From positions 1 through 49,971 of the forward strand of contig DASXXX010000356.1 of NCBI GenBank assembly GCA_036502765.1: a stretch of DNA of 49,971 nt, in the 5' to 3' direction. Below the pieces are notes generated by a model that saw nothing but the letters and a program-made list of their open reading frames with translations, was not told the origin of the DNA and did no database searches. Below, in pieces: positions 23,552-32,231 of this stretch. The position numbers and the translations under genes are program-made. How positions within the stretch are numbered: position 1 is the first letter of the stretch; every line of letters begins with the position of its first letter. This stretch comes from DASUAS01 sp036502765. GTDB lineage: Bacteria > Actinomycetota > Acidimicrobiia > IMCC26256 > DASPTH01.

Positions 23552-24538
23552 GTGCGCCACGCCCGAAAGCGCGTGAACCCTTCGGCGATGCCCCCGTGGT
23601 CGGGGCTCGTGAAGATCATCGATCGCACCGACGACTGGCGCGGGCTCGAGTTGCACGGGCTGCTCGGAATCGCGGCCGCGCGCGCTGCAGCGACGGGGCG
23701 CGCGACCCCCGCCGCCGCCGAACTCGCCCGCGCCGCTGCCGGCGGGAACCTCTTGCGCTCTCAGGCCGTGCTCGAGGATCTGAGGCGAGGCACCAATCGC
23801 GAATTCCTCGTGTTCAAGGGCCCCGAGGTTGCCGTTCGCTGGCCTGATGCGAGCTGGCGCGAATACGCGGACGTCGACGTACTGGCCGACGACGCCGAGG
23901 CAATGCGCGCCGACCTCGCGGCTGCCGGATGGCGTGACCTGGTCGGACCGACGGCTTTGCGATCCACGACGTACGAGCGCATCCATCACGTGCGGCCGCT
24001 CATCCACCCCACGCTCTCGATGACCGTCGAGATCCACCGGCGAGCGAACTGGCCCACCTGGGGGACACCACCCCCGTTCGAAGACCTCGCTGACGACGCC
24101 GTCCCGAGCGCGACCGGCGTGACGAGCGTGATGGCACCCACGGCACCGAAGCACGCGCTGCTCGTGCTCGCGCACTCATGTGCGCGCCAACCCATCGAGC
24201 AGCTCAGTCAGCTCGTCGATCTCCTCGTGCTCAGCGAAATGGCTGACGTGCACGACCTGCACTCCATCGCTCACCGATGGGGACTCTTCCGACTGCTGGG
24301 CTTCGCCCATGAGGCAATCGACAGTCTGATTCTCGGCAACCGCAGGGACTCACTCGCGCTGAGGATGCTCGCGCCACATCTCCGCAAGGTCAGCTGGCCG
24401 TCCGCGCGGCAACAGCAGCTTCGGCGGTATGCCTCGAGCCCCGTGTTCACGTCACCTGCAGTGGCCGGTCGAGCCCTGATGGCCGGCGCAGGGCGGCGAG
24501 CTCGAACCGTTTTCGTTGACCGCCGAGAGGACGACTGA
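23552..24538 (+). CDS. Nucleotidyltransferase-fold protein of lasso clusters
   Basis: This protein of about 328 residues matches the NTP_transf_5-type proteins often found beside lasso HprK-like kinases. It has 'EFLVFKGPEVAVRW' then 'REYADVDVLAD' (the D-x-D pair of a nucleotidyltransferase core), 'MTVEIHRRANWP' (third carboxylate region) and a helical C-terminus with 'HALLVLAHSCARQPIEQLSQ'. The role is unproven; adding a nucleotide or sugar to the peptide is possible. Starts GTG 23552, GTG 23573 and ATG 23588 are all in frame just after the kinase stop. I chose the first, with little evidence to separate them. Confidence 0.7.
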   Translation: MRHARKRVNPSAMPPWSGLVKIIDRTDDWRGLELHGLLGIAAARAAATGRATPAAAELARAAAGGNLLRSQAVLEDLRRGTNREFLVFKGPEVAVRWPDASWREYADVDVLADDAEAMRADLAAAGWRDLVGPTALRSTTYERIHHVRPLIHPTLSMTVEIHRRANWPTWGTPPPFEDLADDAVPSATGVTSVMAPTAPKHALLVLAHSCARQPIEQLSQLVDLLVLSEMADVHDLHSIAHRWGLFRLLGFAHEAIDSLILGNRRDSLALRMLAPHLRKVSWPSARQQQLRRYASSPVFTSPAVAGRALMAGAGRRARTVFVDRREDD

Positions 24539-24641
24539 CGAACTCGCGTCGCGGCATCGCGCCTCCTGCCAACGAGCGCTCACGGCACGGCTGTTGCTAC
24601 CGGATCGGTCTGGCTCGCGGGCGTCATGAGAGGATTCGGTG

Positions 24642-25757
24642 ATGCGGGGACGGCAGGTTGCATTGCTCGCGGCCGGCTGCGTCGTGTTCGTCATCGTCGT
24701 GACCACCGCAGCGAATCGCGCTCACATCTATCGATCCGACGGCTTCGAGATCCAGTGGATGATCCACTACATCCAGAAGGGCGAGATCGACAAGGTGTAC
24801 CGGCCGGGCGCGTGGCGGTTCTCCCCGCCTGGCATGCCGTTGCTGCTCGCGCTGCCGGTGACGATCTTCGGGAACCTCCGGCAGTGGTTCGCCGTCGTAG
24901 GCGCGGCGTCAGCGTTGGTCGTTGCGTTCTCAGCGTGGTCGATGGGGTTGCGCAGCATTGTTCGCTGCGCAGCGCTTGCGGTGCTGTTCGTGCTCATGCC
25001 CCCGATCATCGATGGAACGATCGAGTGGGGCCACCCGACCGACGTCCTCGCCGCGGCGCTGTTGGTCGCCGCGATCGCGTTCGGCATGAACGAGCGATGG
25101 CTGTGGTTCGGTGCGACAATCGCCGTCGCGATCCTGTGTCGACAGATCGTGGTGATCGGCGCGCTGCCGCTCATCGCGCTCGTACCCGCTGGTCGCCGAC
25201 TACGGACCGCTGCGCTCCTCGTCGGGATCGTCGTGGTGATCAGCGCGCCATTTGCTCTGAGCCAAAAGCGATGGTTCTACAAAGCCCTCACGCAGAACCT
25301 CTTTCGCGTTGAGAAGTTTCAGCCAGTCCCCAACGTGTTCTCGGGTCACGACGCGCTGGCATTCATCGGCCGTGAGGTTCCGATCATCGTCGCCGTCATC
25401 GTCGCAGTCTGGGTGCTGAGAACGCGCCCAGGACCGTACGCATGGACCCTCGCCGCCGCGTTGCCTTTCGTCGTGCGCGATGTTCTCGACCCGGCAGGAT
25501 TCCTCTACTACGCAGTCCCGTCGGTGACGCTGCTCCTTGTGGCCGACGTCGTGTTCAACCGGCGTTGGTGGCTGGTGCCGGCGTGGGCGTACCTGAGGTG
25601 CTGGATCCACTGGGGCGCCTCGACCGGTGGCGGCCCGTCGGGAATCTGGGCGATGACGCTCGCGCTGTTCGAGGGCTTGACGATCGCATACGTAGCGCGC
25701 GAGATGCTCCGCGGCCGAGCACGGAAAGCTCGGATCAGGTCCGTGAGCCAGCCATGA
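24642..25757 (+). CDS. Polytopic GT-C/GT87-like membrane protein
   Basis: This 371-residue protein has about ten hydrophobic helices beginning at residue 5. The first loop contains 'IYRSDGFEIQWMIHYIQKGE' followed by 'DKVYRPGAWRFSPPG', the D-x-x-x and Y-x-P-P layout of DUF2029/GT87 membrane glycosyltransferases. It would use a polyprenyl-phosphate sugar outside the membrane. ATG 24642 has an AGAGGA site about 8 bases before it; GTG 24639 is adjacent. It lies 103 bases after the last lasso gene and converges on the ABC transporter, so it probably belongs to the glycan system. Confidence 0.6.
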   Translation: MRGRQVALLAAGCVVFVIVVTTAANRAHIYRSDGFEIQWMIHYIQKGEIDKVYRPGAWRFSPPGMPLLLALPVTIFGNLRQWFAVVGAASALVVAFSAWSMGLRSIVRCAALAVLFVLMPPIIDGTIEWGHPTDVLAAALLVAAIAFGMNERWLWFGATIAVAILCRQIVVIGALPLIALVPAGRRLRTAALLVGIVVVISAPFALSQKRWFYKALTQNLFRVEKFQPVPNVFSGHDALAFIGREVPIIVAVIVAVWVLRTRPGPYAWTLAAALPFVVRDVLDPAGFLYYAVPSVTLLLVADVVFNRRWWLVPAWAYLRCWIHWGASTGGGPSGIWAMTLALFEGLTIAYVAREMLRGRARKARIRSVSQP

Positions 25758-25776
25758 TGCATGTCGCGCCCATGCG

Positions 25777-27627
25777 TCAGCGAGTGTCTCGATCGTTCAA
25801 CGCCTGAGCGGCGACCATTTCGGCGTACCGACCGTCGATCGCCAACAGTTCGGCGTGTGTGCCGTGTTCGATGACGCGCCCGTGCTCCATGACGTACACG
25901 CGGTCGGCCATGCGGGCACTGATCATGCGGTGCGAGATGACGAGTGCGGTGCGTCCCTCGACCATCGACCGGAACTGCCGGAAGAAGGCCACCTCGGCCA
26001 TCGGATCGAGCGCGGCAGTCGGTTCGTCGAAGATCACCAAGGGTGACGAGCTGTAGAGGGTGCGGGCAAGTGCGAGTCTTTGCCACTGCCCCACCGACAG
26101 CTCCGCGCCTTCTTCGAACTCGCGCCCCAGACGCGTCGCGAAGCCCTGCGGCAAGGCCTCGATGAACTCGGTGGCTTCGGTCGAGAGCGCAGCCCAGCGC
26201 ACGCGTTCTGGATCCTCTCGGCGCCAGTCACCGACGTTGATGTTCTCGTCGGCGCCGTAGTGCAACCGCAGGAAGTCCTGAAACACCAGAGCGACATGAC
26301 CGTGACGCGCGCCCTCAGGCACGGTCGAGAGGTCGAGCCGGTTCCAACTCACCGACCCTCCTTGCGGGTCGTACAACCCGGCCACGAGCTTGGCCAGCGT
26401 CGTCTTCCCCGAGCCGTTCTCGCCGACCAGCGCGACGATCTCGCCGGGCTCGATGCGCACGTCAACGTCGCGCAACACCGGTTGCTCGGCTCCCGGGTAC
26501 GCGAACGTCACGCGGTCGACGCGGATCTCGCCCGCGGCGGCAGCGTGGGCACGCGCGACCACCTCGGGCGTGAACTCGGTGGTGTCGACCTCCGGTCGCA
26601 GCTCGAAGAAGCTGTGGAGATCGTCGAGGAACAGCGAGCACTCGTAGATGCGACCAATCGATCCCGCCATCCCGCGCAGCTGACCCCCGAGCTGCTGCAC
26701 GCCGACCACGATGATCACCGCGTTCGCGACCGACAGCGAGTCGTCGAACGCCATGGCGATGGCCACGAACATCGCCAACAGCACGATCACCACCGAACCA
26801 CCGGTTGCCTTCACTGTCCGACGTACCCGCGCGCTGGCCACCTGGCGCAGGCGCGTCATGACGCGATCGTTGATCTCGCTGTAGCGGCGCGAGAAATGCG
26901 GCTCGGCGTCGAGCGCCCGCAGCTCACCGGCAGACAACCGATTGGTCATCAGGTCGATGAGGTACCAGCGCTCGCGATCGAGGGCGGTGAGCTCGACCTG
27001 GGTGTCGAAGAGCTCGCGGGTGTTGCGGCGGGTGACGAACCACACCGGCACGTACGAGAGCAGTCCGATCACCGCGATCAGCGGCTGCAAGCTGATGAGG
27101 ACGACCATGACGCTGACGAGCCCGGCCAGACCGCTCACCACACCGATCAGGCCGTTGACCATCGTCCACGGTCGATAGGTCGAGGCCTCGACCGACCGCC
27201 GGACGTGGTCGTGGAACTCGGGGTCGTCGAACGCCACGAGCCGCACCGCGCTGGTGACGTCGAGCACCTGGCCCTGCACTCGGCGCGAGACGGCTTCACT
27301 CAGGATGTCGGAGCGGGCCGCGCTGACGGATCCGGCAATGGCGATGAGCAGTGCGAGCACGCCCAGCGCGATGAGCTCGGGGACGATGTCGCCGAGCGAG
27401 CCGCGCGGGTGCCCCGAGCCATTGGAGCCGATGGAGTCGAGGAGCGACTTCCCGACGAGCAGCTCGGCACCGAGGGCAACGCCGCTCACGACCTGGAGCA
27501 CGATGATGGTGACGAAGGCCCGCCGGTCGGTGTCGAGCACAAGGCGGAACGCCTGGCGCACCACGAGCAGGAAGCGACGCAGGCTCGCACGACCGCTCAG
27601 GCGCTGCTCCTCCTCGGCCGTCGCCAT
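25777..27627 (-). CDS. ABC exporter (permease-ATPase half transporter)
   Basis: This 616-residue protein has an N-terminal membrane domain (about residues 35-330, around six helices) fused to an ATPase. The ATPase has Walker A GENGSGKTT, Q-loop 'LVFQDFLRLH', signature 'LSVGQWQRLALARTL', Walker B 'PLVIFDEPTAALDP' and H-loop 'ALVISHRM'. The architecture fits lasso D exporters that also give self-immunity. It could equally be the last gene of the minus-strand glycan operon starting at 29715, since it lies 44 bases after a GT2 gene. I favour lasso export because no other peptide exporter is visible nearby. It has no N-terminal peptidase domain. Confidence 0.8.
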   Translation of the reverse strand: MATAEEEQRLSGRASLRRFLLVVRQAFRLVLDTDRRAFVTIIVLQVVSGVALGAELLVGKSLLDSIGSNGSGHPRGSLGDIVPELIALGVLALLIAIAGSVSAARSDILSEAVSRRVQGQVLDVTSAVRLVAFDDPEFHDHVRRSVEASTYRPWTMVNGLIGVVSGLAGLVSVMVVLISLQPLIAVIGLLSYVPVWFVTRRNTRELFDTQVELTALDRERWYLIDLMTNRLSAGELRALDAEPHFSRRYSEINDRVMTRLRQVASARVRRTVKATGGSVVIVLLAMFVAIAMAFDDSLSVANAVIIVVGVQQLGGQLRGMAGSIGRIYECSLFLDDLHSFFELRPEVDTTEFTPEVVARAHAAAAGEIRVDRVTFAYPGAEQPVLRDVDVRIEPGEIVALVGENGSGKTTLAKLVAGLYDPQGGSVSWNRLDLSTVPEGARHGHVALVFQDFLRLHYGADENINVGDWRREDPERVRWAALSTEATEFIEALPQGFATRLGREFEEGAELSVGQWQRLALARTLYSSSPLVIFDEPTAALDPMAEVAFFRQFRSMVEGRTALVISHRMISARMADRVYVMEHGRVIEHGTHAELLAIDGRYAEMVAAQALNDRDTR

Positions 27628-27671
27628 CGGGCCATCTTGCCAGTGCCCCGGCCGCGCGGCGGACCTGCAGC

Positions 27672-28685
27672 TCAGCCGGGGCGCACGATCCCGACCTTCC
27701 GCGCCACCAGCTCACCGCTCGGATCGGCTTCGGCGATGCCGGCGAGGGTGCCCGCGATCATCGCCACGTAGAGCGCATGTTGCGTACGTCCCCGCGTCAG
27801 ACGTTGCTCGAGCCCTGCGCCGTGGGCCGCGGTCGACGCCACGAGGTGGAACACCGCTGGCGCCTTCACCGGGAACGTCCGATACAGGGCAGCCGCGATC
27901 GCCCGGCCCCGGCGGCGTGACGCGATCGTCGTGTGCACCGGCATGAGGTCGTCGATCAAGTCCGGGTGGAGACGGATGGCGCGCACCATGTTGCGACCGT
28001 TCGACACGTTGTTCGCGCAGTACTGCGCGAGGCTGAGTGTCTGTTCGTGTTCGGCGCGCGCGTCGGGATCGAAGTGGATCTCGTATCCCGCGCGCAGGAT
28101 GCGGTGACCGAGCTCGACGTCTTCACAGCCCCAGCCGGTGAAGCCCTCGTCGAACCCACCCACCGAGCGGAACAGCTCGGCCGGTCCACTGGCGTTGCCG
28201 CTCGCGAAGCGGTCGGCGCTCCGGACGCGACCGCCGCGCGCCATCTCGTCGTAGACGGTTTCGGTCCACACCTCGTTGGGCGCGATCGGTGACCCGCCGG
28301 CAACGAACGGATACGGACCGATGGTCACGTGCGACGGTGCGTCGTGGTGCGCGCGCCGGTGGCGAGCAACGAGACCGGGCAGGGGGATCACGTCGTCATC
28401 GAGGAACCACACGATCTCACCGTCGGCGAGCTCGAGTCCTGCGTTGCGCGCCGCAGCACGCCCGTGGTTCTGCTGCCAGATCGTCTTGACCGGCACCGGG
28501 AACTCCAGCGCCTCGAGCATCTCGACGGTGCCGTCGTGCGAGCCGTCGACCACGACCACCACGTCGAACCCGTCGCGTAGCGACGGCTCGGCGACGAGCT
28601 GCGCCTCCAGACCCGCGAGGAGGCGGGCCAGCGGGGCGCGGCGCTGGTAGGTGGCGACGACAGCAGTGAGCGTGCGCATCCTCAT
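27672..28685 (-). CDS. GT2-family glycosyltransferase
   Basis: This 337-residue protein has a GT-A core: 'LTAVVATYQRRAPLARLLAG', 'VVVVVDGSHDGT', the acceptor-side 'RAAARNAGLELADGEIVWFL' followed by DDD, and 'GCEDVELGHRILRAGYEIHF' with the ED catalytic pair. A hydrophobic C-terminal stretch ('HALYVAMIAGTLAGIAEADP') could anchor it. Two in-frame ATGs (28685, 28679) are possible; the first starts 10 bases after the preceding GT4 stop. It lies between a GT4 and the ABC exporter in one minus-strand run. Confidence 0.8.
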   Translation of the reverse strand: MRMRTLTAVVATYQRRAPLARLLAGLEAQLVAEPSLRDGFDVVVVVDGSHDGTVEMLEALEFPVPVKTIWQQNHGRAAARNAGLELADGEIVWFLDDDVIPLPGLVARHRRAHHDAPSHVTIGPYPFVAGGSPIAPNEVWTETVYDEMARGGRVRSADRFASGNASGPAELFRSVGGFDEGFTGWGCEDVELGHRILRAGYEIHFDPDARAEHEQTLSLAQYCANNVSNGRNMVRAIRLHPDLIDDLMPVHTTIASRRRGRAIAAALYRTFPVKAPAVFHLVASTAAHGAGLEQRLTRGRTQHALYVAMIAGTLAGIAEADPSGELVARKVGIVRPG

Positions 28686-28695
28686 CGCACCACTG

Positions 28696-29715
28696 TCATC
28701 GCAGCACCGATTCGTACACGTCGAGCAGTCGATCGACGTGGTGCTCGATCGTGTACTGCTCCTCGTACCGACGCCGCGCGGCGTCGGCGACGTGTACCCG
28801 TGTCGTCTGATCGTCGGCGAGTCGCTCGAGTGCTGCCGCACCGGCGTCGGAGTCACCGATCCGGAAGCGTTGGTCTCCGAAACTGTCGAGCACCTCACGG
28901 TGCGCGCCTCCGTCGGCGGCGACGACCGGCAGACCGGCGGCCATCGCCTCGACCACCGAGAGCCCGAACGGTTCCGCGGGCGCAGTCGCGAGCATCACCG
29001 AGGCGCGGGCCATCAGGGCACCGACGTCGTCGACGAAACCGAGGAAGCGCACGGACTCGTCGATGCCGAGACGGGCGGCGAGCGCTTCGAGGCCCGCCCG
29101 TTCAGCGCCGCGCCCCGCGACCTCGAGCCTCCACCCGCGCGTGCGGAGCGACGCCCGTTGCCAGATGCGCAGCGCCAGCGCGGTGTCCTTCTCCGATTCG
29201 AGCCGCTGCGCGACCAGGACCACCGGTTCGCGCGGCGCGCCCGGAGGCGCACGGTCGGGAACGCCGTTCGGGATGACGACTGTCGGCGTGCCGCACGTGT
29301 CGGCGACGAAGCGGCTGATCGCGATCTGCTCCCGGAAGCAGGACGGCAGGACTCGGTACAGCGATCGACGGATGGCGCTGTGGCCACGCGGCTGGGCGAA
29401 GTGCAGGGTCGACACGCACGGCGCCCGGTGGAACGGGCGGCCGCCGACCGCGGCGAGGTCGGCCGCGGTCATGTGGCTGTGCACGAGATCAGGGCGCGCG
29501 CCGTTCCCCCGCGCGAGCGCGGCCAGGCCCTCGGTGACGTTGGCGGCCCGCACGTGGCGGACACCGGCATCCGCCAGGGGCAACCCCATCGCCGCGGGAT
29601 CACCGCCCACGACGGTCACCTCGTGCCCCCGCCGGGCGAGCTCAGGGGCCACGTAGGTGAGGACGCGCTCGACCCCGGCGAACTCCGAGGTGCAGACGAC
29701 CTGGACGATGCGCAG
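28696..29715 (-). CDS. GT4-family glycosyltransferase with CTG start
   Basis: This protein of about 339 residues is GT-B, with N-terminal 'RIVQVVCTSEFAGVERVLTY', central 'VVLVAQRLESEKDTALALRI' and the GT4 E-x7-E motif in 'AEPFGLSVVEAMAAGLPVVA'. The first strand and Gly-containing loop are coded before the first GTG (29652). In that frame a stop lies upstream and no ATG, GTG or TTG occurs, leaving CTG 29713-29715. A strong GGAGGAGAGG sits 2 bases upstream of the CTG (core GGAGGAG about 5 away). I therefore call a CTG start. The donor sugar is unknown. Confidence 0.78.
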   Translation of the reverse strand: MRIVQVVCTSEFAGVERVLTYVAPELARRGHEVTVVGGDPAAMGLPLADAGVRHVRAANVTEGLAALARGNGARPDLVHSHMTAADLAAVGGRPFHRAPCVSTLHFAQPRGHSAIRRSLYRVLPSCFREQIAISRFVADTCGTPTVVIPNGVPDRAPPGAPREPVVLVAQRLESEKDTALALRIWQRASLRTRGWRLEVAGRGAERAGLEALAARLGIDESVRFLGFVDDVGALMARASVMLATAPAEPFGLSVVEAMAAGLPVVAADGGAHREVLDSFGDQRFRIGDSDAGAAALERLADDQTTRVHVADAARRRYEEQYTIEHHVDRLLDVYESVLR

Positions 29716-29748
29716 TGCCTCTCCTCCGGCTCCGGATCAGTCGGGCCA

Positions 29749-29754
29749 ACGCTA
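29749..29754 (-). promoter_or_regulatory. -10 box TAGCGT, minus strand
   Basis: TAGCGT on the minus strand lies about 34 bases before the CTG start at 29715, so the leader would contain the strong GGAGGAG site. It would drive the GT4-GT2-ABC run. Confidence 0.4.
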
Positions 29755-29796
29755 GCGGGAGGGACAGCGGGCACGGTTCGGCACCGGACCGGTCGG

Positions 29797-29802
29797 TAAC
29801 CT
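29797..29802 (+). promoter_or_regulatory. -10 box TAACCT, leaderless start
   Basis: TAACCT, 6 bases, then GTG 29809. This decides the start against the GTG at 29803. Confidence 0.5.
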
Positions 29803-29808
29803 GTGGCG

Positions 29809-31089
29809 GTGATCGACGCCCTGAGACGGCAGGGAATCGGCAACCTCCTCATCGGCCTCGTCGCGGTGACGGCCGTCGTGGCGCTCGGGTGGATCGCGCC
29901 CGAGAACAAAGGGCTCGCGCTCGCCTGTGGTGGGCTCCTGCTCGCGCTCGGGTTGATCCTGACCGCACCGCTGTTCCTGTTCGCCGCCGTGTTCGCGACG
30001 GTGTTCGCGTACTGGCGGGTCGGGCCGGCGTCGGTGAACATGAGCTTCGGCGACGCCATCACCTTCCTGGCGCTCGGCGCCGCGCTCCCCTACGTCCCCT
30101 GGCACAGCCGGGCGCTGAGGCGCGTGCTCGCCGGGCTCGGCTTCTACCTGACCCTGATCGCGATCAGCGTGCTCGCCCACCCCACCAATCGGGCGATGAC
30201 GGAGTGGGTCCACCGGGCAGTGTTGTTCGGAGGCGCGATCCTCATCGGCGCCGCCATCGCGCACCGGGGCCAGATCAAGAACTCGCTCCGTGCCGTGGCG
30301 TACGCCGCGACCATCGTGGCGATCGCGGCGATCGCGGACTCGCTGACCTCAGGCTTCCAGGCCGCGTACCCGCTCGGGATCCACAAGAACCAGGCCGGTC
30401 CGATGCTGGCGATGGTCGCCATCCTCCTCATCGCGGCGCCGTGGAAGCTCGAGCTCCGACCGTCGGTCGTGCGTCACATCCGGATCATCGTGATCCTCGG
30501 CGTGTTCGCCACCCAGTCGCGCGGCGCGGGGCTCGCGCTCGTCGTGGGGATCTGCATCTACGCGCTGCGCCACAAGCGTGCCCGCCAGCGCGCGCCCGTC
30601 TTCTTCATGGCGGTGGCCATCGTGCTGATCGTGGTGTCGGTGGCGACACTGCAGGATCAGCAGGAGAACAACCCGCAGTTCAACGGTGTCGCCCTCCGCC
30701 AGACCGTCTTCGACAACGCGATCAACGACGTGTGGGCGAACAACCCACTCACCGGTGGTGGTCTCAAGTACTTCGCCGCCGCCTACAACACCGCGGGCGG
30801 CGCGGAGCAGATCTTCATCGCCGAGCTCGCGGAGGCGGGGATCATCGGGCTCCTGGGCCTGCTGGTGTTGCTGGTCAACACGTGGCTCGTGCTCCAACCC
30901 CGCCGCGACGCGATCGGTGAAGGCGCGTTCCTGGTGTTCACGGTCGAGCTCCTCTACGCCCTCACGGCCATCTTCTGGGTGGCCGGCACCCTCACACTGC
31001 CGATGCTGATGGTCGGGCTTGCGGTCGGCGATGATCCCAGGCCGAAACGGGCGCGCGAGGAGGACTGGTCCTCGGCCGCGCGCACATGA
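29809..31089 (+). CDS. O-antigen ligase/polymerase-like membrane protein
   Basis: This protein of about 426 residues has ten or more hydrophobic segments. The Wzy_C/WaaL pattern is visible in 'VFATQSRGAGLALVVGICIY' (the RGA/S motif), a large loop with 'NAINDVWANNPLTGGGLKYF' followed by 'AAAYNTAGGAEQIFIAELAE' (the conserved G-x-G and H/N-containing loop), and 'GIIGLLGLLVLLVN'. It would polymerise or ligate undecaprenyl-linked glycan units outside the membrane. It is leaderless from TAACCT and overlaps the next gene start (ATGA at 31086-31089), so it heads an operon of transferases running to 36425. Confidence 0.8.
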   Translation: MIDALRRQGIGNLLIGLVAVTAVVALGWIAPENKGLALACGGLLLALGLILTAPLFLFAAVFATVFAYWRVGPASVNMSFGDAITFLALGAALPYVPWHSRALRRVLAGLGFYLTLIAISVLAHPTNRAMTEWVHRAVLFGGAILIGAAIAHRGQIKNSLRAVAYAATIVAIAAIADSLTSGFQAAYPLGIHKNQAGPMLAMVAILLIAAPWKLELRPSVVRHIRIIVILGVFATQSRGAGLALVVGICIYALRHKRARQRAPVFFMAVAIVLIVVSVATLQDQQENNPQFNGVALRQTVFDNAINDVWANNPLTGGGLKYFAAAYNTAGGAEQIFIAELAEAGIIGLLGLLVLLVNTWLVLQPRRDAIGEGAFLVFTVELLYALTAIFWVAGTLTLPMLMVGLAVGDDPRPKRAREEDWSSAART

Positions 31090-32231
31090 CCCCTCCGACG
31101 ACTGCACCCTGCAAGGTTCTGCGCGTCTACCACTCGGGGGTCGTGAAGGCGTGGCGGGCGCGGGACCATGCATTGGCCGACGGTGGCGCCGAAGTGACGC
31201 TCGTCTGTGCGCGCGAGTGGAACGAGGGCGGCAAGGTGGTCGCACCCGAGCTCGACGCCGACGACGGCGACGTGCGCCCGGTGCGGACCTTCGGCACCCA
31301 CCCGATGCTCTTCGCGTACGACCCGTGGGCGCTGTGGCGCGCGTTGCGCTCGGGGCGGTACGACGTGCTCGACGTGCACGAGGAACCGGTGAGCGTCGCG
31401 GCAGCGGAGACGCAGCTCCTGGCCTGGCTGGCGGGTGTGCGCGCGCCGTTCTGCCTCTACTCCGCGCAGAACATCGACAAGCGCTATCCGGTGCCGTTCC
31501 GATGGATGGAGCGCGTCGCCCTGCGCCGCGCCGGCGCCGTCCACACCTGCAACGACGATGCCGGCCGCATTCTCGTGCACAAGGGCTTCCGCGGCATCGT
31601 GCGCAACCTGGGTCTCGGCGTCGACACCGAGCGCTTCGCTCCCGCCACCGCGCCGGACACTGGCGACTCCGTTCGTCGGACGCTTGGGCTCCACGTCGGT
31701 TACGTCGGACGGCTCGAAGCGCGGAAGGGTGTGCACGTCCTCGTCGACGCAGTCGCCCGTGTGCCCGACTGCACGCTCGAACTGGTGGGCGACGGTGCCG
31801 AACGGGTCGCGCTCGAGGCGCAGATCACGCGCCTCGACCTCGCCGATCGCGTGCGGGTCACGGGTTACGCGACCCAGGACGAGCTGCCCGCGCGCTATCC
31901 GACGTTCGACGTGGTGGCCGTCCCGTCGCTCGAAACACCGACGTGGATCGAGCAGTTCGGGCGGGTGGCCGTGGAAGCGATGGCGTCAGGGGTTCCCGTG
32001 GTGGCGTCGGACTCGGGGTCGCTCCCGGAAGTGGTCGGCGACGCCGGGATCCTCGTGGCGCCCGGAGACGTCACCGCGCTCGCCGACGCGCTCTGTCGGC
32101 TCGCCGGCGACCCCGCGGAACGCCGGCGACTGGGCGCGATCGGGCGCACCCGCGCGGGCCGTTGGTCGTGGGACTCGTTGGCCACCGAGCAACTGGCGTT
32201 GTACCGGGAGATGGCGGCGCGTGCAGCTTGA
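31086..32231 (+). CDS. GT4-family glycosyltransferase
   Basis: This 381-residue GT-B enzyme has 'VLRVYHSGVVKAWRARDHAL' at the N-terminus, 'VGYVGRLEARKGVHVLVDAV' at the start of the donor domain and the E-x7-E stretch 'IEQFGRVAVEAMASGVPVVA'. It is a retaining nucleotide-sugar transferase of the cytoplasm. It is coupled to the ligase-like gene by ATGA and overlaps the next gene by 11 bases. Confidence 0.88.
   Translation: MTPPTTAPCKVLRVYHSGVVKAWRARDHALADGGAEVTLVCAREWNEGGKVVAPELDADDGDVRPVRTFGTHPMLFAYDPWALWRALRSGRYDVLDVHEEPVSVAAAETQLLAWLAGVRAPFCLYSAQNIDKRYPVPFRWMERVALRRAGAVHTCNDDAGRILVHKGFRGIVRNLGLGVDTERFAPATAPDTGDSVRRTLGLHVGYVGRLEARKGVHVLVDAVARVPDCTLELVGDGAERVALEAQITRLDLADRVRVTGYATQDELPARYPTFDVVAVPSLETPTWIEQFGRVAVEAMASGVPVVASDSGSLPEVVGDAGILVAPGDVTALADALCRLAGDPAERRRLGAIGRTRAGRWSWDSLATEQLALYREMAARAA

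Noticed and set aside
25758..25776. Terminator between the convergent GT-C and ABC genes
   Set aside because: GCATG and CATGC can pair across a 7-base loop (25759-25775), but a 5-bp stem without a T-tract is too weak to call.
26080..27771. Plus-strand open frame opposite the ABC exporter
   Set aside because: His/Arg-rich translation without motifs, opposite an intact Walker A/B gene.
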